DNA from: Thiomicrospira sp. ALE5
Lineage (GTDB): Bacteria; Pseudomonadota; Gammaproteobacteria; Thiomicrospirales; Thiomicrospiraceae
Direction: 5' to 3'
Length of the DNA: 64,000 nt
Assembly: GCF_900112445.1 (NCBI RefSeq)
Contig: NZ_FOYY01000003.1
Coordinates: forward strand, 1,189,960 to 1,253,959
Shown: in pieces, positions 27,416-36,546 of the stretch
How positions within the stretch are numbered: the first letter of the stretch is position 1
How the letters are laid out: every line of letters starts with the position of its first letter
Program-made: the position numbers and the translations under genes
The notes under the pieces: model-generated
The model's input: the letters and a program-made list of their open reading frames with translations, nothing else
Told to the model about the DNA's origin: nothing
Databases searched by the model: none

Positions 27416-30235
27416 ATGTCGCATACCGATTCTGCTCCGATTATTCTTGTTGATGGTTCGTCTTATTTATTCCGCGCGTTTCATGCGTTGCCGCCTTTGA
27501 CCAATAAAGACGGTCACCCCACCGGCGCGATTTATGGCGTCACCAATATGATTGGCAAGCTATTAGAAACCTATCAACCGGAATTTATGGCGGTGGTGTT
27601 TGACGCCAAGGGCAAAACCTTCCGTAACGATTTGTATCCCGAATACAAAGCCCATCGCCCACCGATGCCGGATGAATTGCGGGTGCAAATCGAGCCGATT
27701 CATCAGATTGTCAAAGCCCTGGGTTTGCCGTTGCTGGTGATTGAAGGCGTAGAAGCCGATGACGTGATCGGCACGCTGGCGGTGCAGGCCACCCAAGCCC
27801 AGCGCGATGCGTTGATTTCAACCGGCGACAAAGACATGGCGCAATTGGTGAATGAACATATCACCCTGATTAACACCATGAACAATACCCTGATGACACC
27901 CGACAAGGTGGTGGAAAAGTTTGGCATTCGCCCCGATCAAATTATTGATTATCTGGCGCTAATGGGCGATAGCTCGGACAATATTCCGGGCATTCCCAAG
28001 TGCGGACCGAAAACCGCAGTGAAATGGCTCACCGCTTACGACACGATGGATAACTTGATTGCCCATGCCGATGACATCAAAGGCAAAATAGGCGAAACCC
28101 TGCGTGAACATATTCCGCATTTGCCCTTGTCGCGCACCTTAACCACCATTCGCACCGATTGTAAGTTGCCAATTAATCTGCCGGATTTAAAACGCGATGA
28201 AGCCGATATTGAAACGCTGAAAACCCTGTTTGCCGAATATGAGTTTAAAAACTGGCTGAAACAATTGGAAGACGGTCAATTGCCGTTTAGTAAACAGGTC
28301 AATCACCATGCCAAACCTGCGCCGAAAAGCGCGGCAACCATTGACAATACAGCATCGCCATACCCCGAGGGCACGACGGGCCTGGTAACAAGCACTAGGC
28401 CAACCCAAACCTTTGAATCAGCCGACTATCAAACGATTCTTGACGCGGCCAGCCTCGACAACTGGCTCAACAAGCTCCAACAAGCCGAACTGTTTGCGCT
28501 GGATACTGAAACCACCGCGCTTGAACCCATGCAAGCGCAATTGGTCGGGCTGAGTTTTGCGCTAGAACAAAACGGCAAAATCGAAGCCGCCTATTTGCCG
28601 CTGAAACATGATTATGACGGCGCACCGACTCAACTCGATTTTGAGGCCAGCCTCGCCAAACTTAAACCGCTGCTGGAGTCTGACACACCGCAGAAAATCG
28701 GCCAAAATCTCAAATACGATTGGCATATCCTCGCTAATCACGGCATTCAATTACGCGGTATCGCGTTTGATACCATGCTTGAATCCTATGTGCTTAATTC
28801 AGTGGCGACCCGCCACAATATGGACGACTTGGCGCAACACTATTTGCACAAAACCACGATTAAATTTGAAGACATTGCCGGCAAAGGCAAGGCGCAAAAA
28901 ACCTTTAACCAGATTGAACTCGACCAGGCCGCGCCCTATGCTGCGGAAGATGCCGACATTACCCTGCAATTGCATCAAACCCTTTATCCGCAACTGACCG
29001 AAATACCAGGTCTGGTACCGGTTTTAAACGACATAGAAATGCCACTTTTGCCGGTATTGGCAAAAATGGAACGCCACGGCATGTTAATCGACAAAGACCT
29101 GCTGAAAATTCAAAGCGGCGAACTGGCGGAAAAAATCAATCTGTTAGAAGAAGAAGCCTACCGCCTTGCCGGACAAGAATTTAACCTCGGCTCACCCAAG
29201 CAACTGCAAGAAATTCTATTCGAGCAGTTGGGGCTACCAGTGATCAAAAAAACGCCAAAAGGCGTGCCTTCGACCGCCGAACCTGTGTTGGCGGAGCTGG
29301 CAGAACAAGGCCATGAACTGCCCAAAGTGATTACTCAACACCGCAGCCTAGCCAAACTCAAATCCACCTACACCGATGCGCTACCCAAGCAAATCCACCC
29401 CGACACCGGGCGAGTACACACCTCTTACCAACAAGCGGTGGCCTCGACCGGGCGCTTATCGTCCACCGAACCGAATTTGCAGAACATTCCGATTCGCACC
29501 GCCGAAGGACGTCGCATTCGCCAGGCGTTTATCGCCAGGTCGGGTTATCAACTGCTGGCCGCCGACTATTCACAAATCGAATTGCGCATTATGGCGCATC
29601 TGAGTGAAGACCCAGGCCTGGTGCAAGCCTTTGCCGAAGGGCGCGATATTCACCAAGCGACCGCTGCTGAAATTTTTGACATGCCGTTAGACGAGGTCAC
29701 ACCCGAACAACGTCGCAGTGCCAAAGCGGTGAATTTCGGGCTGATTTATGGCATGTCGGCATTTGGACTCGCTAATCAACTTGGCATAGACCGTGGGCTG
29801 GCGCAGGCCTATATCGACCGTTATTTTGATCGTTATCCCGGCGTGAAAACCTATATGAACACCACCAAGGCCGATGCCGAATATTATGGCTATGTCGAAA
29901 CCCTGGCCGGACGGCGTTTTTATCTGCCGGACATTAAAACACGCGGACCGCGCAAACAACATGCCGAACGCACCGCGATCAACGCGCCGATGCAAGGCAC
30001 GGCGGCGGATATTATTAAAAAAGCAATGATTCGCTTAGATCAATGGATTGAACACAGTGATTTAGATATTCGGATGCTGATGCAGGTACACGATGAATTG
30101 GTGTTTGAAGTCAAAACCGAGCAACTTGAACAGGCCAAACCGGAGATCAAACGCATTATGGAAAGTGCAATGTCACTCAGCGTGCCGCTCATTGTCGAAA
30201 TCGGCCAGGGTGATAACTGGGATCAAGCGCACTAG
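27416..30235 (+). CDS. polA: DNA polymerase I
   Basis: PolA performs gap filling and Okazaki primer removal. All three domains are visible in 939 residues: the 5' nuclease (1-about 300; VDGSSYLFRAFHAL, VEGVEADDVIGTLA, GDSSDNIPGIPKCGPKTA), the 3'-5' exonuclease (about 340-530; FALDTETTALEP with the catalytic DxE, so proofreading looks intact), and the polymerase (motif A ADYSQIELRIMAHLS, motif B RRSAKAVNFGLIYGMSAFGLA, motif C MLMQVHDELVFEV). The gene is noticeably G+C-richer than its neighbours. One CAGGCCTG element (29613) and two near misses (28379, 29006) occur. Confidence 0.98.
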   Translation: MSHTDSAPIILVDGSSYLFRAFHALPPLTNKDGHPTGAIYGVTNMIGKLLETYQPEFMAVVFDAKGKTFRNDLYPEYKAHRPPMPDELRVQIEPIHQIVKALGLPLLVIEGVEADDVIGTLAVQATQAQRDALISTGDKDMAQLVNEHITLINTMNNTLMTPDKVVEKFGIRPDQIIDYLALMGDSSDNIPGIPKCGPKTAVKWLTAYDTMDNLIAHADDIKGKIGETLREHIPHLPLSRTLTTIRTDCKLPINLPDLKRDEADIETLKTLFAEYEFKNWLKQLEDGQLPFSKQVNHHAKPAPKSAATIDNTASPYPEGTTGLVTSTRPTQTFESADYQTILDAASLDNWLNKLQQAELFALDTETTALEPMQAQLVGLSFALEQNGKIEAAYLPLKHDYDGAPTQLDFEASLAKLKPLLESDTPQKIGQNLKYDWHILANHGIQLRGIAFDTMLESYVLNSVATRHNMDDLAQHYLHKTTIKFEDIAGKGKAQKTFNQIELDQAAPYAAEDADITLQLHQTLYPQLTEIPGLVPVLNDIEMPLLPVLAKMERHGMLIDKDLLKIQSGELAEKINLLEEEAYRLAGQEFNLGSPKQLQEILFEQLGLPVIKKTPKGVPSTAEPVLAELAEQGHELPKVITQHRSLAKLKSTYTDALPKQIHPDTGRVHTSYQQAVASTGRLSSTEPNLQNIPIRTAEGRRIRQAFIARSGYQLLAADYSQIELRIMAHLSEDPGLVQAFAEGRDIHQATAAEIFDMPLDEVTPEQRRSAKAVNFGLIYGMSAFGLANQLGIDRGLAQAYIDRYFDRYPGVKTYMNTTKADAEYYGYVETLAGRRFYLPDIKTRGPRKQHAERTAINAPMQGTAADIIKKAMIRLDQWIEHSDLDIRMLMQVHDELVFEVKTEQLEQAKPEIKRIMESAMSLSVPLIVEIGQGDNWDQAH

Positions 30236-32892
30236 ATATCCTTGCTAACCATAACGAGTTTATTACGTCCGAGGTTTTTGGCTTGATATAACGCATCATC
30301 CAAGTCTCGGTACACATCTTTAAAGGCGCTAATACTCTCTGAAGCCCAAAAACCTGCACCAATAGACAAGGTTAAATATTTCAATTCAACTGCGTCATTG
30401 GCGATCTGCTGGGCAAACACGGCTTCTCGAAACCGCTCAAGTTGCAGACTAAACTCCTCTCGAGTTAAATTAGACGTCATAATCAAAAACTCTTCACCGC
30501 CAAATCGAAATACATAATCATTTGCACGACTGAAGTGCTCTTGCGCGATACTTGCAACTTGTTGTAATACCTGATCACCCTGCTCATGACCATAGGTATC
30601 GTTAATCAATTTAAAATAATCTAAATCAAATAATGCAAAACACAGCGAGTGATTGAGCCGTTTGAGGCGACTCACTTCACTGTCAAAAAGCTGTAATAAA
30701 TAACGCCGGTTATACAAACCAGTTAATTCATCTTCTGTAGACTGGGCTTCTAAACGCTTTTTATCAGTAATATTAACGCGCGTTGCTAAAACTTTTTCCA
30801 CTTTTCCAAACAGATTTCGCTGCGGACTCAGGGTTAAATCAACCCAATAGGACTCGCCCTGCTTAGATTTACCCTCTATTTCACCCGTCCAACTATCCCC
30901 TTGCATAACCTTGTTTACAATCATAGCAAGTTCATCATCAGACATCTCATCACGCATTAGATCAAGGATGGATAGCTCGGCAAGCTCTGCTGAGCAGTAT
31001 CCGGTTAATTGTATGTAACTATTACTCGCCCAAAGCGTTTTATAAGTTTTAGGATCAATATAGCTAGCATAGGTTAATTCATTAACTTGCGATACATAGG
31101 TTTTTAACTGCTGTTTTTGCATTCGATAAAACACAATCCAAGCTATTAACAACAGTAGAACAAGCAAAGCATAAATGGCAATCTGTTGTAGTTGCCGACT
31201 ATCTAAACGAGTTACAACACCGAGATTAACCCATTGTGAATAAATCTGATTGGTTTCTGCAAGCGTAATGTCATCCAGTGCTTTTTGCATAATACTCAGC
31301 AGAATAGGATTATCTTTTGGGATCCCCATTGCCAAACTAAATCGCTGATCTGATTGACCAACAATTTGTATATCCGTTATGCCATGCTCTCGGCTAATAT
31401 AGTTAATAACCGCAAGGCTATCTGAAAATACCAAGGCTTTGCCCGTAATCACGGCTTGCAAGCCTTCCAGCACACTATCAACAAGATATAAATTCACATT
31501 AGGATGGTTATTTCTTAGGTATTCATGTGGCCAATAGTCTTGTACCACCGCAACCGTCTGCCCCTCAAGTTCTTGATAGTTGTTAATAAGCAAGGTATCA
31601 GGGTTTCCGGCTAAAACCATCGGAAAAGATAAAAAACTATCGGTAAAGTTTAGATAGCTTTGACGCTCAGGCGTGGGAGTGGCCGCCGAAAGTATATCAA
31701 CTTGCCCTTCTTGTATGCCTTGAATCACTTCGGACCATTTCTTGTATTTTACCGGCTCAAACCTCACACCTAAACGCTGCTCAAATAGCTTAAAGTATTC
31801 CGCAACCATCCCCGAATATTGGCCTTTATGGTTAATATACTCAAAAGGTGGCCAATTAATATCATTCCCAATTCGAATCACTGGATTTTGTACCAAAAAC
31901 GCACGTTCTTGTTCGGTTAGCGACCCTAATCCCGTTCGTTTAAACACAAACTCTTTTGGCTTGAACTGATCAAATAGTTCATGGGAGATTAAGCCAATAT
32001 CCCGAGACTGTGCCGCAGTAGCCAAGACACGACTATGATCAATAGCACCAATAGGTGTACGACCTGCGCGCACATATTTTGTAGTCGCTTGCGCCTCAAA
32101 CATGAGCGCTTGCTCGCTTTTAACGACAGGATAATTGCGCATGATATAGTTCACAATTTCAGCTTGATTGTCTATAGCATAACGCCAGCCCGCAATGGTC
32201 GCTTGCCGAAACGCTTCAACCAAATCAGGTTTTTTTGCAGCGAAGCTTTGCGAGACAATTACTATGTCTTCCATAGTGTTGACGCCAAAATCGGCCGGCT
32301 TCAACAGGTAGTATGCAATGTTTTTTTCCTGAAGCTGATAGGGCTCATTGGTCTCGTAAGCACCATACAACGCAATGCGCCCTGTTAAAAAATCATCAAG
32401 ATTGCCAGAAGGCGGCACTGTTACCACGGCCTCTGAAAGATAGGTTTCCGCCCGGTTAATTAAGGTCAGTATTTGTAGATTGTTGTAATGAGAAAGCGTT
32501 TTACCACTTAACTGACTAAGATCAGTAATCGGCTCTTTTGATAAAAGTACCATTGGGGAAAACTGAAAAGAGGCCATCACAGCTGAGATTGGCGCCCCAT
32601 TGATATAGTCTGCAACAGCACTGGAATAAGCCGTACCAAATGTTGCTCGACCAGACACAACTTCATCAACAACATTCAGTTCAGGGTGCCAGCCTTTTAT
32701 GGTTACGTCCAACCCAACGTCACGATAATAACCTTGCGCAATAGCAGCATAAAAACCTGCAAACTGATATTGATGATGCCAATTCACTTGCACTGTTACT
32801 GGGGTAACAGCCTGCTTTTGCTCTGCCCAAGACAATCTAGCACCTAACAACAGGCTAGCTAATGCAATGAAAACTAAGAGCTTAATAGGCAT
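30232..32892 (-). CDS. Diguanylate cyclase with two periplasmic-binding-protein sensor domains (NMT1/THI5 + SBP3 + PAS + GGDEF)
   Basis: An 886-residue membrane protein. A signal segment (1-24) is followed by an NMT1/THI5-like substrate-binding domain (about 33-300; VQVNWHHQYQFAGFYAAIAQGYYRD), then a SBP_bac_3 domain (about 325-550; VIRIGNDINWPPFEYINHKGQYSGM), one transmembrane helix (about 570-590), a PAS domain, and a GGDEF domain with active GGEEF and the inhibitory RxxD (RAND) five residues before it. It should make c-di-GMP in response to small molecules bound in the periplasm; the NMT1/THI5 module resembles pyrimidine or taurine/sulfonate-type binders, but the ligand is unknown. Its stop overlaps the polA stop by 4 bp. 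Confidence 0.92.
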   Translation of the reverse strand: MPIKLLVFIALASLLLGARLSWAEQKQAVTPVTVQVNWHHQYQFAGFYAAIAQGYYRDVGLDVTIKGWHPELNVVDEVVSGRATFGTAYSSAVADYINGAPISAVMASFQFSPMVLLSKEPITDLSQLSGKTLSHYNNLQILTLINRAETYLSEAVVTVPPSGNLDDFLTGRIALYGAYETNEPYQLQEKNIAYYLLKPADFGVNTMEDIVIVSQSFAAKKPDLVEAFRQATIAGWRYAIDNQAEIVNYIMRNYPVVKSEQALMFEAQATTKYVRAGRTPIGAIDHSRVLATAAQSRDIGLISHELFDQFKPKEFVFKRTGLGSLTEQERAFLVQNPVIRIGNDINWPPFEYINHKGQYSGMVAEYFKLFEQRLGVRFEPVKYKKWSEVIQGIQEGQVDILSAATPTPERQSYLNFTDSFLSFPMVLAGNPDTLLINNYQELEGQTVAVVQDYWPHEYLRNNHPNVNLYLVDSVLEGLQAVITGKALVFSDSLAVINYISREHGITDIQIVGQSDQRFSLAMGIPKDNPILLSIMQKALDDITLAETNQIYSQWVNLGVVTRLDSRQLQQIAIYALLVLLLLIAWIVFYRMQKQQLKTYVSQVNELTYASYIDPKTYKTLWASNSYIQLTGYCSAELAELSILDLMRDEMSDDELAMIVNKVMQGDSWTGEIEGKSKQGESYWVDLTLSPQRNLFGKVEKVLATRVNITDKKRLEAQSTEDELTGLYNRRYLLQLFDSEVSRLKRLNHSLCFALFDLDYFKLINDTYGHEQGDQVLQQVASIAQEHFSRANDYVFRFGGEEFLIMTSNLTREEFSLQLERFREAVFAQQIANDAVELKYLTLSIGAGFWASESISAFKDVYRDLDDALYQAKNLGRNKLVMVSKDI

Positions 32893-32969
32893 AAAATCAT
32901 ACTACAAAAAATATTGTGCTTAGATTAATTATGTACCTAAAGCTTGTTTTTCACAAGGCAATACAAATA

Positions 32970-33008
32970 AAAAGCCCGTACGCAAATTTAGTTAAAGTAC
33001 GGGCTTTT
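32970..33008 (-). terminator. Intrinsic terminator after the 33-kb secreted protein gene
   Basis: AAAAGCCCGTAC (32970-32981) and GTACGGGCTTTT (32997-33008) form a perfect 12-bp stem; on the minus strand it ends in TTTTTATTTG. It can also work on the plus strand. Confidence 0.9.
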
Positions 33009-33055
33009 AGACAAGAATCGCTAGTTTTAACTGGTTTAGCTACGCCAACAGACCA

Positions 33056-33724
33056 TTAGAAAGCCCTGCGGAATAATGCCACTAAATCGTCACGTAAATA
33101 GACGCGTCCTAACTCTTCGAGCGCTGCATCCGTTCCAGAAACGGTCACTTTTTGCATAGCGGCTTGTGAATTTGGTATATCGAGAGTAATCGCTGCCACA
33201 CTTGAACCAGCCAAATAGGTCGCTACTTTTGCATTGTTTTTGATAACTTCTTCAGGTTGTTTCTGTGCCCATGTTGTTGCATGGAATACAATCGTACCTT
33301 TGTAGTTTGCATCAGCTAGAGCAACCAAAGTACGCTCAAGCATCGCAACGTTATCATCACGCTGGAACTCACCACCAAATGCTAAATAAACGGCTTCTTG
33401 ATCCATAATACGCGCCACAGCTGCTTTAATATCTTCATCTGTAGCAACAGACTCATAGACTAAACCCGCGTCACCTTTCTTCGTTAAGTAGCCACCACCA
33501 ATACCACCAACTAATGTGCCACAAACACGTGAACGATTGCTGATGATACCTAAATTATTAACATTCATCGCACCCTGTAAGGCTTGACCAATGGTGGCAC
33601 CAGCCATTACACGAATTGTTTGAGCCTCGCCTGCCGTTAAAGGTTGTTTAGCATCGGCATAAGCTGCCATTGAACCCATACCCATATAACCGACAATCAT
33701 TGCACCTAAAATTGACTTGCGCAT
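33056..33724 (-). CDS. Exported protein of unknown function with glycine-rich segment
   Basis: I do not recognise this 222-residue protein. It has a signal peptide (about 1-23, ending AAYADA), a Cys in NRSRVCGTLVGGIGGGYLTKKGDAG with a glycine-zipper look (about 66-80), then an alpha/beta-looking region (VATDEDIKAAVARIMDQEAVYLAF, YKGTIVFHATTWAQKQPEEVIKNNAKVATYLAGSSVAAITLDIP) and a basic end LVALFRRAF. It is monocistronic, with a strong terminator after it. The start ATG follows AAGGAGTG. It is probably periplasmic or attached to the envelope; no function is proposed. Confidence 0.8.
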   Translation of the reverse strand: MRKSILGAMIVGYMGMGSMAAYADAKQPLTAGEAQTIRVMAGATIGQALQGAMNVNNLGIISNRSRVCGTLVGGIGGGYLTKKGDAGLVYESVATDEDIKAAVARIMDQEAVYLAFGGEFQRDDNVAMLERTLVALADANYKGTIVFHATTWAQKQPEEVIKNNAKVATYLAGSSVAAITLDIPNSQAAMQKVTVSGTDAALEELGRVYLRDDLVALFRRAF

Positions 33725-33826
33725 TAAACACTCCTTATATGATAAAAAATCATTGACATATTACTTCAAGCGCTAGTCATTAATTGTGTTGAAATCATGA
33801 AAGTTATATTTTTTCTTATAACCATA

Positions 33827-34735
33827 TCAATAAAGTTTTTGCTTTGGCACATTCTTATAGCGTTTATAAGACCACTGATATTGCGCTGGACACAGACTCA
33901 ATGCCTGCTCAACACCTTGATTAAGGGCGCTCGCTGCGACTAAATCATCACTATCACTCACTTGTTCACTTGCCGGGATAACATGAATACGATAGCCTTC
34001 AGCAGCAGGCAAACGCTCTGCAAAAGTATAAAAAACCGGGCACTGGGCTTTTTGAGCCAACTTAGCGACCAATAACATCGTATTCGCCGCTTGGTTAAAA
34101 AACGGCGCAATCACCCCACCGCTCGCACCCGGATCTTGATCAGGCAAAATACCAACAATCTGCTGTGCTTTTAACGCTCGGCGCAAGGCTTTAACCCCAC
34201 TCATATCGGTCGGCACTAAATGGGCACCGCCACGTTCGCGCACGGCACGCATAAAGGTTTCAATTGAAGCCATACGCGGCGGACGATACAAGCTGGTAAT
34301 GCCATAACTAACCGACCAATACCAGCCCATCAATTCCCATGCGCCTAAATGCGGCGATAACACTATCACGCCTCGTTGCTCTGCCAGGCCTGCTTCGAGT
34401 AAATCTAAACCGCGCACCTCTTTAACCAAAGGAAGCAGCTGCTCTTTTGGCCACAACCATAATGGCCCCAACTCCGTAACAGTTTTACCCAACTCGACTA
34501 AACTTTGTTTAGCTAATTGCTCGCGCCAGGCCTGTTCTTGGTCAGGATAGGCAATCGCTAAATTGATCAAGGTAATACGTTTAGCCTGATTAGGCACCCG
34601 CCATAATAGCCAGCCCAGCCCCTGTCCCAGACGACGATTAAAGCCTAATGGCAGTTTAGAAAAAAACCAAATTAAGCCTTTAAAGAGGGCACCCGCAATC
34701 GGGTGTTGATCACTCGACGCCAATGTTTTACTCAT
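33827..34735 (-). CDS. Lipid A late acyltransferase family protein (LpxL/HtrB-like)
   Basis: A 302-residue membrane-anchored acyltransferase that by family adds lauroyl or similar chains to Kdo2-lipid A. The catalytic HxxxxE is in LSPHLGAWELMG (about 128-139); FKGLIWFFSKLPLGFNRRLGQGLGWLLWR at the N terminus, ILPDQDPGASGGVIAPFF and the end AQYQWSYKRYKNVP fit the family. Which chain it adds (LpxL, LpxM or LpxP type) cannot be told. It overlaps ttcA by 8 bp and is co-transcribed. It carries two CAGGCCTG elements. Confidence 0.92.
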   Translation of the reverse strand: MSKTLASSDQHPIAGALFKGLIWFFSKLPLGFNRRLGQGLGWLLWRVPNQAKRITLINLAIAYPDQEQAWREQLAKQSLVELGKTVTELGPLWLWPKEQLLPLVKEVRGLDLLEAGLAEQRGVIVLSPHLGAWELMGWYWSVSYGITSLYRPPRMASIETFMRAVRERGGAHLVPTDMSGVKALRRALKAQQIVGILPDQDPGASGGVIAPFFNQAANTMLLVAKLAQKAQCPVFYTFAERLPAAEGYRIHVIPASEQVSDSDDLVAASALNQGVEQALSLCPAQYQWSYKRYKNVPKQKLY

Positions 34736-35492
34736 CTAGATCCTCCACCAGGCCTGCTAAACCGGCATGATTGTCATCGCTAATCAGCGGCTGCATGGCG
34801 GTCCATAAATTGGCATAAAGATGTTTATTGCGCTGCTCTTCGGCTAGCAACAATTGCTTGAAATGCTGCCTTGCTTGCGGCTTAGCAAAGCAAGCGGGGC
34901 AATTATCGGGTATCACAGGCAGGCCTGCTGACAAGGCAAAGTCACGGGTTTGATTTTCGCGCACCCGCACAAACGGGCGGATAATCCGAATATCTTGTTC
35001 ATTGTTAAGATAGTGTGCCTTCATGGTGCGCAACTGACCGGCATTAAACGCCGACATGACAAAACTTTCCGCCAAATCATCAAGGTGCTGTGCCAAAGCC
35101 AACACGTTATAACCCTCGCGCCGACAAACGGTATAGAGCTTACCGCGCTTGTGACGGGAACAAAAACTGCAAAATGAATCGCCTTTCATATACTGATTAG
35201 CCAGCGCGACCAAATCTTCCGATTCATAAAAATAAGGCACCTCAAGCTCGGCTAAAAACGTTTTCAGCGGCGACGGGTCAAACCCCGGAATTTCAGGGTC
35301 AATCGTACAGGCGGCTAGCTCAAATTTAATGGGCGCATGACGTTGTAAATGTTTCAAAACAATTAACAGCGCAAGGGAGTCTTTGCCCCCTGATAGGCCT
35401 AACAGCACACGATCACCGTCGCGCAACATTTTGTATTGGGCGATAGCGCGACCAACCGGTTGAAGAATTTTTTTAGGGGGTTTGATTTTCAT
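34728..35492 (-). CDS. ttcA: tRNA 2-thiocytidine biosynthesis protein TtcA
   Basis: TtcA thiolates C32 in tRNA using ATP and an Fe-S cluster. The PP-loop is LLGLSGGKDSLALL (about 31-44). The cluster Cys are in FCSFCSRHKRGKLY, and CPACF further down adds the third position. The 254 residues are slightly shorter than in E. coli (311), with a short C terminus. It is divergent from the rhodanese gene. Two CAGGCCTG elements lie in the 3' half. Confidence 0.96.
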   Translation of the reverse strand: MKIKPPKKILQPVGRAIAQYKMLRDGDRVLLGLSGGKDSLALLIVLKHLQRHAPIKFELAACTIDPEIPGFDPSPLKTFLAELEVPYFYESEDLVALANQYMKGDSFCSFCSRHKRGKLYTVCRREGYNVLALAQHLDDLAESFVMSAFNAGQLRTMKAHYLNNEQDIRIIRPFVRVRENQTRDFALSAGLPVIPDNCPACFAKPQARQHFKQLLLAEEQRNKHLYANLWTAMQPLISDDNHAGLAGLVEDLDE

Positions 35493-35640
35493 AGCACAGG
35501 ATTAGCGTAAAAGAGGAACAGTATAAACAAGCTGCGTGCAAAAATCTTTTGCCGATACTCAATAATTTGCACCTTGGCCACTGCAAATCAGTTATTTTTG
35601 CGCTAGTATAGATTCTAACTACTCTCTTTAGGAGGCGGCT

Positions 35641-36543
35641 ATGGACCGACTTCATTTATACAAGATAGCGCACCAGCCACTCACACATTTAAAAATAGTT
35701 GTCTTATGGCTGTTGATGCTGGTCTCCGCGCCTAGTACAGCCTTAACACTCAACCCCATTGTCGATGCCAACTGGTTAGCTGATAATATTCACCACCCTG
35801 AACTGCTTATTATTGATGTGCGCGATGCCAATCAATTCGAAGCAGAACATCTAGCCGGGTCAGTTAACCTGCCAGCAACAAAACTATTCGATGACAAACT
35901 CTACCTCCCCCCATTATCAGAACTTCAAGCCCTAATATCGAATATAGGCGTTGATGCGAGTAAAAAGGTGGTGGTAATTGGAGAAGGTGGATTCCAATGG
36001 GCCGCTAGACTAGTCTGGATTTTGCATACCCTTGGGCATGCTGAAGCCAGCTTGCTCAATGTAAGCTATGGACATTGGCCTGATGATCTCTTTGCCATTG
36101 TGAATGGACCAAGCACACCTACCACCAGACAATTTGTAACCAAAGTTGATACGCAACGCATCAAGACCTACTTGGATACACTCGTTGCCATTCAACATGC
36201 TCAATCAACCATCATTGATTCGCGGCCTCCCGCTCAATATATGGGGTTAGTAAGCTTAGCTGACCGCAAAGGTCATATTACTAAAGCATTAAACTTTCCT
36301 GCCATTGATAATACCCTCGAACCGACCCTCAGTAACCAATTGCTGTCCCTCGACCAACTCGCCTCACACTATGCTGATGTTCCCAAAATGCAAAATATCA
36401 TTCTGTATTGTAATGATGGTGCTTCTGCCGCTTTAAATTACGTGGTGTTGAATGCGCTGGGCTACCAAGCTGCGGTTTATGAGGGTTCTTGGCTTGAATG
36501 GGGCAATAACCCAAGATTACCGATTAACGCACCAAGCCCATAA
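35641..36543 (+). CDS. Tandem-rhodanese sulfurtransferase, membrane-anchored or exported
   Basis: A 300-residue protein with an N-terminal hydrophobic segment (about 18-36, LKIVVLWLLMLVSAPSTAL), likely a signal or anchor. The first rhodanese domain (about 42-150; LLIIDVRDANQFEAEHLAGSVNLPA) has no Cys at the active site (VVVIGEGGFQWAAR), so it is structural. The second (about 170-295; IIDSRPPAQYMG) keeps the Cys in LYCNDGASAALNYV. Such proteins transfer sulfane sulfur, plausible in a sulfur oxidiser. AGGAGG precedes the ATG. Only 3 bp separate it from the GGDEF/EAL gene, hinting that the two share a sensory pathway. Confidence 0.9.
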   Translation: MDRLHLYKIAHQPLTHLKIVVLWLLMLVSAPSTALTLNPIVDANWLADNIHHPELLIIDVRDANQFEAEHLAGSVNLPATKLFDDKLYLPPLSELQALISNIGVDASKKVVVIGEGGFQWAARLVWILHTLGHAEASLLNVSYGHWPDDLFAIVNGPSTPTTRQFVTKVDTQRIKTYLDTLVAIQHAQSTIIDSRPPAQYMGLVSLADRKGHITKALNFPAIDNTLEPTLSNQLLSLDQLASHYADVPKMQNIILYCNDGASAALNYVVLNALGYQAAVYEGSWLEWGNNPRLPINAPSP

Positions 36544-36546
36544 ATT

